From: Leisingera sp. ANG-Vp
GTDB taxonomy: Bacteria; Pseudomonadota; Alphaproteobacteria; Rhodobacterales; Rhodobacteraceae
Direction of reading: 5' to 3'
Length of the DNA: 64,000 nucleotides
Assembly (NCBI RefSeq): GCF_000813725.1
Contig: NZ_JWLD01000044.1
Span: 150,540-214,539 of the forward strand
A model generated the notes under the pieces. That model was not told where the DNA came from. It did not search any database and saw only the letters and a program-made list of their open reading frames with translations. Within the stretch, counting starts at the first letter, position 1. Each line of letters starts with the position of its first letter. Positions 9,773-17,952 of the stretch are shown here, piece after piece. The position numbers and the translations under genes were made by a program.

Positions 9773-10405
9773 TTACGCTTCCTCGCCGTCGCCCTTGGCG
9801 CGGTTTTCGACGATCTCGTCGATCAGGCCGAATTCCTTGGCCTCTTCCGGCGACATGAAATTGTCGCGCTCCAGCGCGTCCACGATGGTGTCGTAGTCCT
9901 GGCCGGTGTGCTTGACGTAGATCTCGTTCAGGCGCTTTTTCAGCTTCAGGGTTTCCTCGGCGTGGATCATGATATCGGTCGCCTGTCCCTGGAACCCGCC
10001 CGAGGGCTGGTGCACCATCACGCGCGAATTCGGCAGCGAAAAGCGCATGCCCGCCTCGCCGGCGGTCAGCAGCAGCGAGCCCATCGACGCCGCCTGGCCG
10101 ATCACCAGGGTCGAGACCTTGGGCTTGATGTACTGCATGGTGTCATAGATCGACAGGCCGGAGGTCACCACGCCGCCGGGGCTGTTGATGTACATCGAGA
10201 TTTCCTTGGACGGGTTTTCCGCCTCAAGATGCAGCAGCTGCGCCACGATCAGCGAGCTCATCCCGTCGTGCACCGGGCCATTCAGGAAAATGATCCGCTC
10301 CTTCAGCAGGCGGGAAAAAATGTCATAGGCGCGCTCGCCCCGGCTGGTCTGCTCAACCACCATCGGGACCAGGGTATTCATGTATGTTTCTCTGGGATCA
10401 ATCAT
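9773..10405 (-). CDS. clpP: ATP-dependent Clp protease proteolytic subunit ClpP
   Basis: A 210-residue serine peptidase forming the tetradecameric Clp chamber. Catalytic Ser lies in [15 protein letters not shown], His in [10 protein letters not shown], and Asp in the [19 protein letters not shown] segment. The N-terminus ([20 protein letters not shown]) leaves two possible starts: 10405, or the internal Met at 10381, which many homologues use. I kept the longer form. clpX follows on the same strand. Confidence 0.98.
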   Translation of the reverse strand: MIDPRETYMNTLVPMVVEQTSRGERAYDIFSRLLKERIIFLNGPVHDGMSSLIVAQLLHLEAENPSKEISMYINSPGGVVTSGLSIYDTMQYIKPKVSTLVIGQAASMGSLLLTAGEAGMRFSLPNSRVMVHQPSGGFQGQATDIMIHAEETLKLKKRLNEIYVKHTGQDYDTIVDALERDNFMSPEEAKEFGLIDEIVENRAKGDGEEA

Positions 10406-10633
10406 CTCGACCTGCCTGCGTTGTTTATGTCCGGCACCATACCCGACAGAGTGTTACCTGAGTCTTAGTATCGCCACTTTTGACCTGCAAGAGGCGGCAG
10501 CCATTTTCACGGTGGCGCAAACCTGCATAGGGTGTCGCAATCCGCTGGAACGCTGTCGCTATTCTCTGGCTGCAGCCTGCAACAGCGCCTTAGGAAACAC
10601 AACCAAGTCCGAATTCCGTGCCGGGGTCCCGCC

Positions 10634-11641
10634 ATGACCGATGACAGTTTCGTTCAGAAAGGCGCCGCAGCCAATCTCGCCGTTCCGTTCGAAGGCGAGC
10701 CGCAGGATTTTTATTTCCTGCTTTTGCCCAAGGCGACCATGCTGCCGGTGGCCGCCGCCATCGAGCCTTTGCGCATTGCCAACCAGGTGACCGGCACCCG
10801 GCTGTACCGCTGGTTCATCATGACCGAGGACGGCGCCCCGGTGCATTGCTCCAACGGCATGGTGATCACACCGGATCAGCCGCTGCAGCCGCTGCCCTCA
10901 GATTCGCTGGGCTTTGTCTGTGCCGGGGTTGAGCCGCATAACGCGGCCAGTGAAGTCACATTGAACTGGCTGCGCCGCGAAAGCCGCTTTGGCCGCTCCA
11001 TCGGCGGCGTCTGCACCGGCGCCTTTGCGCTGGCACAGGCCGGGCTGATCAAGAACCACAAGTTCACCCTGCACTGGGAAAACCAGCCCGGTTTCCTGGA
11101 AAGCTACCCCAGCCTGACCCCCTCACCCAACATCTTCGAGATCTCCGGTCCGCTGATGACCTGCGGCGGCGGCAATGCGGCCACCGACATGATGCTGCAC
11201 CTGATCGAGGAGCGCCACGGCAAGCAGCTGGCGATCATCGTCGCCGACATGTGCCTGCATGTGCGTTCGGGCGGCCAGGCCGCACCGCAGAAATCGAACT
11301 ATGCGGTCGCCATCGGCAGCCGCAACCAGCGCCTGCTGAACGCCCTGCAGCTGATGCAGGAATCAATTGAGGAGCCGCTGTCGATCGGCGAGCTCTGCGA
11401 CAAGCTGGACATCTCCCGCCGCCAGCTGGAGCGGCTGTTCTCGCGCTACTTGAACCAAAGCCCGATGCATGTCTATTTCGACATGCGCCTCAGCCATGCC
11501 TTTGCATTGATGAACGAAACCTCGATGAGCGTCACCGAAATCGCGCTGGCCTCGGGCTTCAACTCAGCCACCCATTTCTCGCGCCAGTTCAAGCGCAAGT
11601 TCGGCGCCTCCCCGCATTTCTTCCGAAAGGGCTGGAGCTGA
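10634..11641 (+). CDS. GlxA-type AraC family transcriptional regulator
   Basis: 335 residues from ATG 10634. It has an N-terminal DJ-1/PfpI-like domain (about 22-200, with the nucleophile-elbow Cys in GGVCTGAFALAQAGL) and two C-terminal AraC helix-turn-helix motifs (about 235-335, LSIGELCDKLDISRRQLERL and VTEIALASGFNSATHFSRQF). Relatives control catabolism of choline, carnitine, arginine or similar amines, but no target is visible next to it. The gene diverges from clpP across a 228-bp gap. An upstream in-frame ATG exists at 10532, but the product then begins with atypical sequence. Confidence 0.88.
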   Translation: MTDDSFVQKGAAANLAVPFEGEPQDFYFLLLPKATMLPVAAAIEPLRIANQVTGTRLYRWFIMTEDGAPVHCSNGMVITPDQPLQPLPSDSLGFVCAGVEPHNAASEVTLNWLRRESRFGRSIGGVCTGAFALAQAGLIKNHKFTLHWENQPGFLESYPSLTPSPNIFEISGPLMTCGGGNAATDMMLHLIEERHGKQLAIIVADMCLHVRSGGQAAPQKSNYAVAIGSRNQRLLNALQLMQESIEEPLSIGELCDKLDISRRQLERLFSRYLNQSPMHVYFDMRLSHAFALMNETSMSVTEIALASGFNSATHFSRQFKRKFGASPHFFRKGWS

Positions 11642-11683
11642 CGGTGCCGGTTTGATCCAGCGCAAATCGCATTCGGATCAGCC

Positions 11684-11718
11684 GGCGTAAAGGAGCACCT
11701 CAAACACTCCTTTACGCC
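11684..11718 (+). promoter_or_regulatory. Perfect 12-bp hairpin ahead of the U32 peptidase gene
   Basis: Arms GGCGTAAAGGAG and CTCCTTTACGCC pair perfectly around an 11-nt loop. The right arm ends 11 bp before ATG 11730, and the left arm contains an AAAGGAG Shine-Dalgarno-like string. There is no T run, so this is a poor terminator for the regulator upstream. It may shape translation or protect the mRNA. Confidence 0.6.
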
Positions 11719-11729
11719 AGGCCCGACCG

Positions 11730-13391
11730 ATGACCTCCAAGCGCTCCGAACTGCTGATGCCCGCGGGCAATCTGCGCAAACTGAAGATGGCCATTCTCTA
11801 CGGGGCTGATGCCGTCTACCTCGGCACCCCCGATATGTCCTTGCGCACCAAATCCGAGTTCTCGCTGGAAGAGGTGATCGAAGGAGTTGAGTTCTGCCAC
11901 CAGCACGGGCGGCGCGCCTATCTGACGCTGAATCTGTTCTCCCACAACAAGGACATCCCCAAGCTGGACGAGTACATCGAGACCGTCCGCAAGGTGCAGC
12001 CCGACGGGCTGATCATCGCCGACCCGGGCGTCTTCCAATATGTGAAGGAGCGCGCGCCCGAGATCCCGCTGCATGTTTCCACCCAGGCCAATATCTGTTC
12101 CTGGCTGTCGGTGAAATTCTGGCAGGACCAGGGTGCCGATCTGGTGGTTCTGGCGCGCGAAGTCTCCTATCCGGAACTGGTGGAGATCCGCGGAAAATGT
12201 CCGGATATCAAGCTCGAAGCCTTTGTGCATGGCGCCATGTGCATGACCTATTCGGGGCGCTGCCTGCTGTCCAATTTCATGGCCGAGCGCGGTGCCAACC
12301 AGGGCAACTGCGCCAATTCCTGCCGCTGGAACTACGGCGTCCGGATGCGGCTGAAGGACGGCACTGTGCAGGAGCTCGACATCAACGAGAGCAACGCCGG
12401 CATGTTCGAATTCCTGCTTGAGGAAGGCTGCCGCCCCGGCGAGCTGATGCCTATCGAAGAGGACGGGCGCGGCTCCTACATCCTCAATTCCCGCGACCTT
12501 TGCATCATGCCGAAACTGGACGACTACCTGAAAATCGGCGTCGACAGCCTCAAGGTCGAAGGGCGCGGCAAGTCGGAATATTACGCCGCCATCGTGGCCC
12601 GCGCTTACCGCATGGCGATTGACGACTACTACGCCGATCCCGAGGGCTGGGACCCCAAGCCCTACATGCGGGAGCTGGAGGCCGTTGGAAACCGCGGCTA
12701 CACGCTGGCCTTCCACGACGGGCGGCTGAACAACCTGGCGCATGATTACGAACACACGGCATCACTGGCGCAGTGGGAGTATGCCGGTGTTGTGACTGAA
12801 GTGGCCGAGGATGCCTTCCACGTTCTGGTCAAGGCCAAGCTGACCGCAGGCGAGGTGCTGGAGTTTGTCTCCCCCATCGCCCGCGAAACCGTGCTGCTGC
12901 GGGTCTATGATTTTGAGGTTGCCAAAGACGGCACCCGCACGGAGGCGGTGCACGGCAGCACTCAGACCGTGATCCGCCTGCCATTCTCCCTGTTCGATCA
13001 CGAGGACATCGAGGCGCTTAAGACCCGCTTCCCGGCCTTTACCGTCCTGCGCAAGGAACGCGCCCTGACCGAAGAGAAATGGAACCGCATCCGCTTTGAC
13101 AAGCTAACGCAAGCCATTGAAGTATCAGGCAAAGATAACCCAAAGGCCTACGCCCGCCGCCGTGACGCGCTGGCAGACAGCATCGCGCAGGACAGTAACG
13201 AAAAGCGCTTCAAGACCAACCGCATCGGCACCGAGGGCTGCTGCGGCAAGGGCTGCAACGGCTGCCTGATCTTCTGGCAGGATCCGCAGTACGAACTGGC
13301 CCGCAAAGCGCTGCAGAAACGCAAGCAGGGCGAAATGCTCAGCCGGGCCGAAGCCTCAGAGCTGAAGCTGGCAGCAGGTGAAACCATGTGA
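11730..13391 (+). CDS. Peptidase U32 family protein (tRNA/rRNA hydroxylation type)
   Basis: A 553-residue protein of the U32 family. The signature EAFVHGAMCMTYSGRCLLSN with its Cys residues is present, preceded by PDGLIIADPGVFQYVKE and HVSTQANICSW. The C-terminus has a Cys-rich CCGKGCNGCLIFWQD motif. Characterised relatives (TrhP, RlhA) hydroxylate tRNA or 23S rRNA with an iron-sulfur cluster rather than acting as proteases; this protein is longer than those core forms. Exact substrate is uncertain. It converges on soxF with a weak bidirectional hairpin between. Confidence 0.85.
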   Translation: MTSKRSELLMPAGNLRKLKMAILYGADAVYLGTPDMSLRTKSEFSLEEVIEGVEFCHQHGRRAYLTLNLFSHNKDIPKLDEYIETVRKVQPDGLIIADPGVFQYVKERAPEIPLHVSTQANICSWLSVKFWQDQGADLVVLAREVSYPELVEIRGKCPDIKLEAFVHGAMCMTYSGRCLLSNFMAERGANQGNCANSCRWNYGVRMRLKDGTVQELDINESNAGMFEFLLEEGCRPGELMPIEEDGRGSYILNSRDLCIMPKLDDYLKIGVDSLKVEGRGKSEYYAAIVARAYRMAIDDYYADPEGWDPKPYMRELEAVGNRGYTLAFHDGRLNNLAHDYEHTASLAQWEYAGVVTEVAEDAFHVLVKAKLTAGEVLEFVSPIARETVLLRVYDFEVAKDGTRTEAVHGSTQTVIRLPFSLFDHEDIEALKTRFPAFTVLRKERALTEEKWNRIRFDKLTQAIEVSGKDNPKAYARRRDALADSIAQDSNEKRFKTNRIGTEGCCGKGCNGCLIFWQDPQYELARKALQKRKQGEMLSRAEASELKLAAGETM

Positions 13392-13393
13392 CG

Positions 13394-13414
13394 GGGGCGC
13401 CGGCAGCACCCCCT
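13394..13414. terminator. Weak hairpin between convergent genes
   Basis: GGGGG and CCCCC arms (extendable to 8 bp with one mismatch) surround an 11-nt loop in the gap between the U32 gene and soxF. A short TTT follows on the plus strand. It may end transcription from one or both sides. Confidence 0.4.
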
Positions 13415-13426
13415 TTCAATCCATGA

Positions 13427-14689
13427 TCAGCCGAACATGTCGGAGGTTATCCCGGCATACCAGCCGATGCTTTCCTCATAGGTCGCCTGGCGCAGCTCGG
13501 CATCTTCGCCGGTCTGACTGATGAAGCCGTCCACCTTGGCAATCTTCTCGTCCGTCGCCTGATAGGTCGCCCCCACCTTCACACCGTCATTGGTGCCGAT
13601 CAGCGACCAGCAGGTGTTGGAGAATTTCGCCGGGAACACTTTGCTGTCCGTCAGTGCTCCGCGCACCGCCATCGCCGCCACCTTGGCCTGGGAATTGGCC
13701 GAGAAGCCGGATTTCGGCATGTCGCCCTGCGCGCAGGCATCGCCCAGCACATGGATGTTTTCATCCAGCCGGCTCTGCATCGTGTGGCCGCTGACCGGCG
13801 CCCAGTTGCCCTCGGTGATGCCGGCCATCTCGCAAATCCGCCCCGCCTTCATCGCCGGGATCACGTTGCAGGCGTCGACCTTGGTCACTTCGCCGTCAAT
13901 GGTCACCGTCATCGCATCCGGATCGACCGAGACATTGCCGCCGCCGAACTCCTCGCCGATCCAGTCGATCATGCCGTCGTAATGGCTGCCCCAGCCCTCC
14001 TGGAACAGCGCCATCTTGGAGAATTTCGGTTTGGGGTCGGCAACAATGATCTTGGCGGTCGGGTTCCGCTGCTTCAGCACATGCGCCACCATCGACACCC
14101 GCTCATAAGGGCCTGGCGGGCAGCGGTAGGGGTTGGGCGGAGCGACCATCGCAAAGGTGCCGCCTTCCGGCATCGCCTCGATCTGCGCTTTCAAGAGTTC
14201 CGACTGCGAGCCTGCCTTATAGGCATGCGGCATCTTGTTCTGGGAAGTGATGTCCCAGCCCTCCACCGCGCCGTCGACAAAATCTATGCCCGGCGACAGG
14301 ATCAGCCGGTCATAGGGCAGCATCCCGCCGCCCGCAAGGCTGACGGTCCTTGCATCCCGGTCAATCCCCACCGCCCAGTCATGCACCACGTTGACGCCGT
14401 ACTGGCTGGCCAAAGTGCCATAGCTGTGGGCAATGCCCGCCAGCTCCTGAAAACCGCCGATATAGAGGTTGGAGAAGAAACAGGTGTAGTAGGTCCGGGT
14501 AGGCTCCACCAGGGTGACATCAATCGCACCCTTGCTGTCCTTGGCAATATAACGTGCCGCAGTTGCACCGCCTGCACCGCCGCCGACAACAACCACCCGG
14601 GGTTTGCCAGCACCCAGAACCGCCGGCGCCTGCAAGGCCGCCGCTGCGGCCGCTCCGGTGCCAAGAAACTTACGTCTGTCTACAGCCAT
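13427..14689 (-). CDS. soxF: SoxF, FCSD-type sulfide dehydrogenase flavoprotein
   Basis: 420 residues from ATG 14689 (GGGAGGG ribosome site), beginning with a Tat signal (MAVDRRKFLGTGAAAAAALQ). An FAD-binding fold follows (PRVVVVGGGAGGATAARYIA), with redox Cys candidates near TYYTCFFSN and at NPYRCPPGPYERVS. The C-terminal domain (SGHTMQSRLDENIHVLGDAC, FSNTCWSLIG) matches the flavocytochrome c sulfide dehydrogenase flavin subunit. In Paracoccus-type sox loci SoxF has sulfide dehydrogenase activity and pairs with cytochrome SoxE, encoded just upstream. It is the last gene of the minus-strand sox run. Confidence 0.93.
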   Translation of the reverse strand: MAVDRRKFLGTGAAAAAALQAPAVLGAGKPRVVVVGGGAGGATAARYIAKDSKGAIDVTLVEPTRTYYTCFFSNLYIGGFQELAGIAHSYGTLASQYGVNVVHDWAVGIDRDARTVSLAGGGMLPYDRLILSPGIDFVDGAVEGWDITSQNKMPHAYKAGSQSELLKAQIEAMPEGGTFAMVAPPNPYRCPPGPYERVSMVAHVLKQRNPTAKIIVADPKPKFSKMALFQEGWGSHYDGMIDWIGEEFGGGNVSVDPDAMTVTIDGEVTKVDACNVIPAMKAGRICEMAGITEGNWAPVSGHTMQSRLDENIHVLGDACAQGDMPKSGFSANSQAKVAAMAVRGALTDSKVFPAKFSNTCWSLIGTNDGVKVGATYQATDEKIAKVDGFISQTGEDAELRQATYEESIGWYAGITSDMFG

Positions 14690-14729
14690 TTTATTACCCT
14701 CCCTTTCAAAACAACAAAGCGCCGGAGCA

Positions 14730-15443
14730 TCACTCCAGCGCGCCAAAATACGCGGCCAGGGCTGCGATCTCCTCGTCCGACAGCCGCCCCGCCATCATCT
14801 GCATCACCGGATGCGGCCGGATCTTGCGTTTGTAGGCGTGCATGGCGATGACAAAATCCTCCTTCGGCCAGCCGATGACCGAGGGGATGCCGTCGTAATC
14901 CCCATCGGTCTGGTGGCAGGTGGTGCACTCGCTCGAGAGATACTCGCCGTAGTCCCTGTCCCCCACAATGGCGAGCGTCTCAGGCGGCAATGCCACTTCA
15001 ACCTTGCGCACAGTCGGCTCGGCCTCCGGTATATCCTGCGGGCTGTCCGAGAACTGGCGCAAGTAAGCCAGCACATCCCGGCGGTCCTGCGGTTCCTTGA
15101 GACCCCGGAAGGCCATCCGCGTGCCGCTCACCAGCGCCTTTGGATTTTCCAGATAGGCGTCCAGATGCTCCAAGTCCCAGACCATCCCGTCCTTGCGGGC
15201 ACGCACGATGCTATTGGAATACTTGAAGTCCTCGAACTGCGCCACCTTGCGGCCGAAAATCCCGTTCAGCAGCGGCCCGTTCTTGTGGCGGGCTCCTGGC
15301 CCGACCTCATGGCAGGACGCGCATTGCTCAAACACGTTTTCGCCCCGCTCGGGATCGCCGATCGGCACGGCGCCCTCGCTGGCCTGGGCCGCGCCGGCCA
15401 GCGCAGCCCAGACCGGTATTATCAACGCCAGACGGCGCTGCAT
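14730..15443 (-). CDS. soxE: SoxE, diheme c-type cytochrome
   Basis: 237 residues from ATG 15443, one base after the soxD stop. A Sec signal peptide (MQRRLALIIPVWAALAGAAQ) leads to two c-type heme sites: CASCH at residues 41-45 and CTTCH at 173-177. The first domain resembles the SoxD C-terminal cytochrome (PLLNGIFGRKVAQFEDFKYS). In Paracoccus SoxE partners the SoxF flavoprotein, encoded 40 bp downstream. It is periplasmic and accepts electrons. Confidence 0.92.
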   Translation of the reverse strand: MQRRLALIIPVWAALAGAAQASEGAVPIGDPERGENVFEQCASCHEVGPGARHKNGPLLNGIFGRKVAQFEDFKYSNSIVRARKDGMVWDLEHLDAYLENPKALVSGTRMAFRGLKEPQDRRDVLAYLRQFSDSPQDIPEAEPTVRKVEVALPPETLAIVGDRDYGEYLSSECTTCHQTDGDYDGIPSVIGWPKEDFVIAMHAYKRKIRPHPVMQMMAGRLSDEEIAALAAYFGALE

Positions 15444-15444
15444 G

Positions 15445-16584
15445 TTACTGGGAATAGGACTTGAGATAGGCAATCACCGCCTCGATGTCCCCTTCCTTTT
15501 TCAGTCCTGCAAAGGACATCTTGGTCCCCTTCATGTATTTCTTCGGCTTGGCCAGAAAGGCCGCCAGTTCGGCTTCATCCCAGACCAGCCCGCCTTCGGC
15601 CGCCGCCTTCATCGCCTTGGAGTAGCGGAACCCCTCCACGTAGCCGGCAGGCGCACCGATAATGCCGTTCAGGATGGGCCCCGTCTTGGACTTGGCCCCG
15701 TCGCCGACCTGGTGGCAGGCCTTGCACTTCTTGAAGGTCTTTGCGCCCTTCGCCACCAGTTCCGGGTCCAGAACAGCTGCCGCTTGGACAGGCTCCTCCG
15801 CCTCTGCCTCCTCAACCGGCGCGGCATCACCCGAGGCCGCGGCGCTTTCTTCCTCCGGCGTCACGTCCAGCACCATGGCGCGCATGGTGATCTCAACGCT
15901 GTCCTTGCAGTTCTCCATGCACGGCTCCGGGTTCCAGAAGTGCTTCTCCGCCTCCAGCCGGTCATCCAGGATGAAGCCTTCCGCATTCGGCAGCTCCACA
16001 TCAGCAAAAGTCCCGTCCGACAACACGAACTCGTCATCCACCAGATCGTTGGAATAGAGGATATAGGCCACAATAGCATAAACCTCGTCCGCGGTCAGAG
16101 ACTGCGCGTCGCCAAACGGCATCGAGCGGTTCACATAGTCCCAGGTGGTCGACAGATACGGCCAGTAAGAGCCCACAGTTTTCAGCGGGTCATCATGGTC
16201 CAGCGTATCCTGCCCGCCTGCCAGCTTGGGCCAGTTGCCGACGCCTTCGGCAAAGTCGCCGTGGCAGACGGCGCATTTCTCGGCAAAGACCTCCTCGCCG
16301 GTGAACACATCGCCCGAGCCTGCGGGCAAGCCGGTGCCATCGGGGGCAACGTCCAGATCCCAGGCGGCGATTTCCTCCGGCAAGGCGGGGCGGCCAAGGC
16401 CGATTTTCTCAGCAACCGCCGGTGAAACAACTGCCAAAGAAAACACTGCCGCAGCAACAATGTTTCGCCCGGCGGCGACGCCGGGCAGCGCCCGTCCGCC
16501 CCCTCGGGCGGGCGCTACGCTTTCCGCCCGCGGACGGGAGCCGCCCTCAGTGGGCCTCATCAACCCGTTAAGAAACTTCGACAT
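15445..16584 (-). CDS. soxD: SoxD, diheme c-type cytochrome of sulfane dehydrogenase
   Basis: A 379-residue cytochrome partner of SoxC in the SoxCD sulfane dehydrogenase, which removes six electrons from the SoxYZ-bound sulfane. Heme sites are CAVCH (104-108) and CKACH (287-291), joined by an acidic, Ala-rich linker (about 240-275). ATG 16584 overlaps the soxC end by 17 bp. The N-terminus is unusual: about 40 residues of Arg/Gly/Pro-rich sequence precede the hydrophobic core of the signal peptide (NIVAAAVFSLAVVSPAVA), and this stretch is encoded by a cluster of palindromes (16467-16545). A later start cannot be excluded, but no better ribosome site was seen. Confidence 0.93.
   Translation of the reverse strand: MSKFLNGLMRPTEGGSRPRAESVAPARGGGRALPGVAAGRNIVAAAVFSLAVVSPAVAEKIGLGRPALPEEIAAWDLDVAPDGTGLPAGSGDVFTGEEVFAEKCAVCHGDFAEGVGNWPKLAGGQDTLDHDDPLKTVGSYWPYLSTTWDYVNRSMPFGDAQSLTADEVYAIVAYILYSNDLVDDEFVLSDGTFADVELPNAEGFILDDRLEAEKHFWNPEPCMENCKDSVEITMRAMVLDVTPEEESAAASGDAAPVEEAEAEEPVQAAAVLDPELVAKGAKTFKKCKACHQVGDGAKSKTGPILNGIIGAPAGYVEGFRYSKAMKAAAEGGLVWDEAELAAFLAKPKKYMKGTKMSFAGLKKEGDIEAVIAYLKSYSQ
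16467..16545. repeat. Palindrome cluster inside the soxD signal-peptide region
   Basis: Three GC-rich inverted repeats are packed in 79 bp. They are GCCCGGCG-GCGA-CGCCGGGC (16467-16486), AGCGCCCGTCCG-CCCCCT-CGGGCGGGCGCT (16487-16516, one mismatch, given as arm-loop-arm), and overlapping small palindromes around TCCGCCCGCGGA. The cluster is read in frame as SoxD residues about 14-40. It looks like a REP-type palindromic unit tolerated in a non-conserved n-region. Confidence 0.6.
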
Positions 16585-17839
16585 TTTCCGCCTCCCCGTT
16601 TGCCTTGACCCACCAGGTCTGGATGGCGTTGTTGTGATAGATCGAATTCAAGCCCCGCACCTCGCGCAGCTGCGCCTTGGTTGGCTGCACATATCCGGAA
16701 GAATCCTTGGCGCGTGCTTGCAGCAGCATTTCGGAACCGTCCCAATTGATATCCAGGTAGAACCGCGTCAGCGCCTTGTCTGTGCCTGGAGCCGCCAGCC
16801 GCGCCTCCTGCCAGCTCTTGCCGCCGTCCAGCGACACATCCACGCCGGTGATAGAACCGCGCCCCGACCAGGCCAGCCCGGTGATCACCAGCGGCCCCTT
16901 GCCATGCTTGATCGGCGCCTGCGGGCTGGGGCTGGTGACAACGGATTTCGCGTCCATCTCCCAGGTCCACTTGCGGCTGACGCCATTGGCCAGCGTGTCG
17001 GTGTATTTCGAGGTCTCCTCGCGGCTTTCCACCGGCTGGTCCATGACCTCAACCCGGCGCAGCCATTTGACCCACATATTGCCTTCCCAGCCCGGCACCA
17101 CCAGCCGCACCGGATAGCCATGCTCCTTGCGCAGCGCCTCGCCGTTGGCCTTGAAGGCGACCAGCACGTCGTCCATCGCTTTCTCCAGCGGGATCGAGCG
17201 CCCGTTCGAAGACGCATCCGCGCCTTCCACGTAGACCCACTTGCCCTCGGGGCTGACGCCGGCTTCTTCCAGCAGCGTCCGCAGCGACACGCCGGAATAC
17301 TCCATGTTATGGATCATGCCGTGGGTGAACTGCGCGCCGTTCAGCTGCGCACCGGCCCATTCCATGCCTGAGTTCGCGGCGCATTCGCAGAAATAAACGC
17401 GGTTTTCGCGCGGAAAGCGCTCCAGGTCTTCATAGGTGAACACCAGCGGCGTCTCGACCAGCCCGTTGATCATCAGCCGGTAGTCTTCCTTGCGCAGCTC
17501 GATGGCGCCCGAATGGTGGCGCTCAAAGGCACATCCCTGCGGCGTGATTGTGCCGTCCAGCGCGTGGATCGGGGTGAAGTTGATCGAGCTGATGGTGTCC
17601 GCCGTCAGCCACTCCACGTTGCGGCGCACCACGTCGCTCTCGAACTGGATCGGCATGCCGTAAGGCGTGGCATCCACACCCTCGCCGAGGCCTGAGGCCC
17701 ATTCCTGCACTTCGGTAATCAGCGGATCGGGCGTGGCCGCCCTGGCGGCACCGGCGGCAACAGCCCCTGCCCCGGCAGCCGCCGCTCCTGTCAGGAACTG
17801 GCGGCGCGAAGGCGCCAGGCTCTTGGCGTCATCACTCAT
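16568..17839 (-). CDS. soxC: SoxC, molybdopterin sulfane dehydrogenase subunit
   Basis: A 423-residue enzyme of the sulfite oxidase family, the catalytic half of SoxCD. A Tat signal ([20 protein letters not shown]) exports the folded cofactor-bound protein. The molybdenum-ligand Cys lies in VYFCECAANSG (Cys151 or Cys153). The molybdopterin-binding PVRLVVPGWEGNMWVKWLRR motif and the C-terminal dimerisation domain (about 300-410) are present. AGGAGG precedes ATG 17839. A SoxR-type operator lies 26-43 bp upstream, so soxC probably starts its own transcript with soxD, soxE and soxF. Confidence 0.95.
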   Translation of the reverse strand: MSDDAKSLAPSRRQFLTGAAAAGAGAVAAGAARAATPDPLITEVQEWASGLGEGVDATPYGMPIQFESDVVRRNVEWLTADTISSINFTPIHALDGTITPQGCAFERHHSGAIELRKEDYRLMINGLVETPLVFTYEDLERFPRENRVYFCECAANSGMEWAGAQLNGAQFTHGMIHNMEYSGVSLRTLLEEAGVSPEGKWVYVEGADASSNGRSIPLEKAMDDVLVAFKANGEALRKEHGYPVRLVVPGWEGNMWVKWLRRVEVMDQPVESREETSKYTDTLANGVSRKWTWEMDAKSVVTSPSPQAPIKHGKGPLVITGLAWSGRGSITGVDVSLDGGKSWQEARLAAPGTDKALTRFYLDINWDGSEMLLQARAKDSSGYVQPTKAQLREVRGLNSIYHNNAIQTWWVKANGEAENVEVS

Positions 17840-17864
17840 CTGTCTTTGCCTCCTTATATCGATA

Positions 17865-17882
17865 AATTCACTTTCGTGAATT
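17865..17882. promoter_or_regulatory. Putative SoxR operator, soxB/soxC gap
   Basis: A perfect 18-bp inverted repeat, AATTCAC-TTTC-GTGAATT, contains the 16-bp core ATTC-N8-GAAT (17866-17881). It lies 26 bp ahead of soxC and is the most symmetrical of four such sites in the sox locus. Confidence 0.75.
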
Positions 17883-17905
17883 CAACTGAGCAAAATTTTT
17901 TACGG

Positions 17906-17943
17906 TTCCCCGTCAGGGGAAGATTGACCTGCCCCGCCGGGGC
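17906..17943 (-). terminator. Hairpins after soxB
   Basis: Two stems follow the soxB stop on the minus strand: GCCCC-GCC-GGGGC (17931-17943) and TTCCCC-GTCA-GGGGAA (17906-17921). An A/T-rich stretch (TAAAAAATTTT) comes next. Without a clean T run they may act as a partial terminator or 3'-end stabiliser ahead of the soxC promoter. Confidence 0.5.
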
Positions 17944-17952
17944 GGGCGCCGC

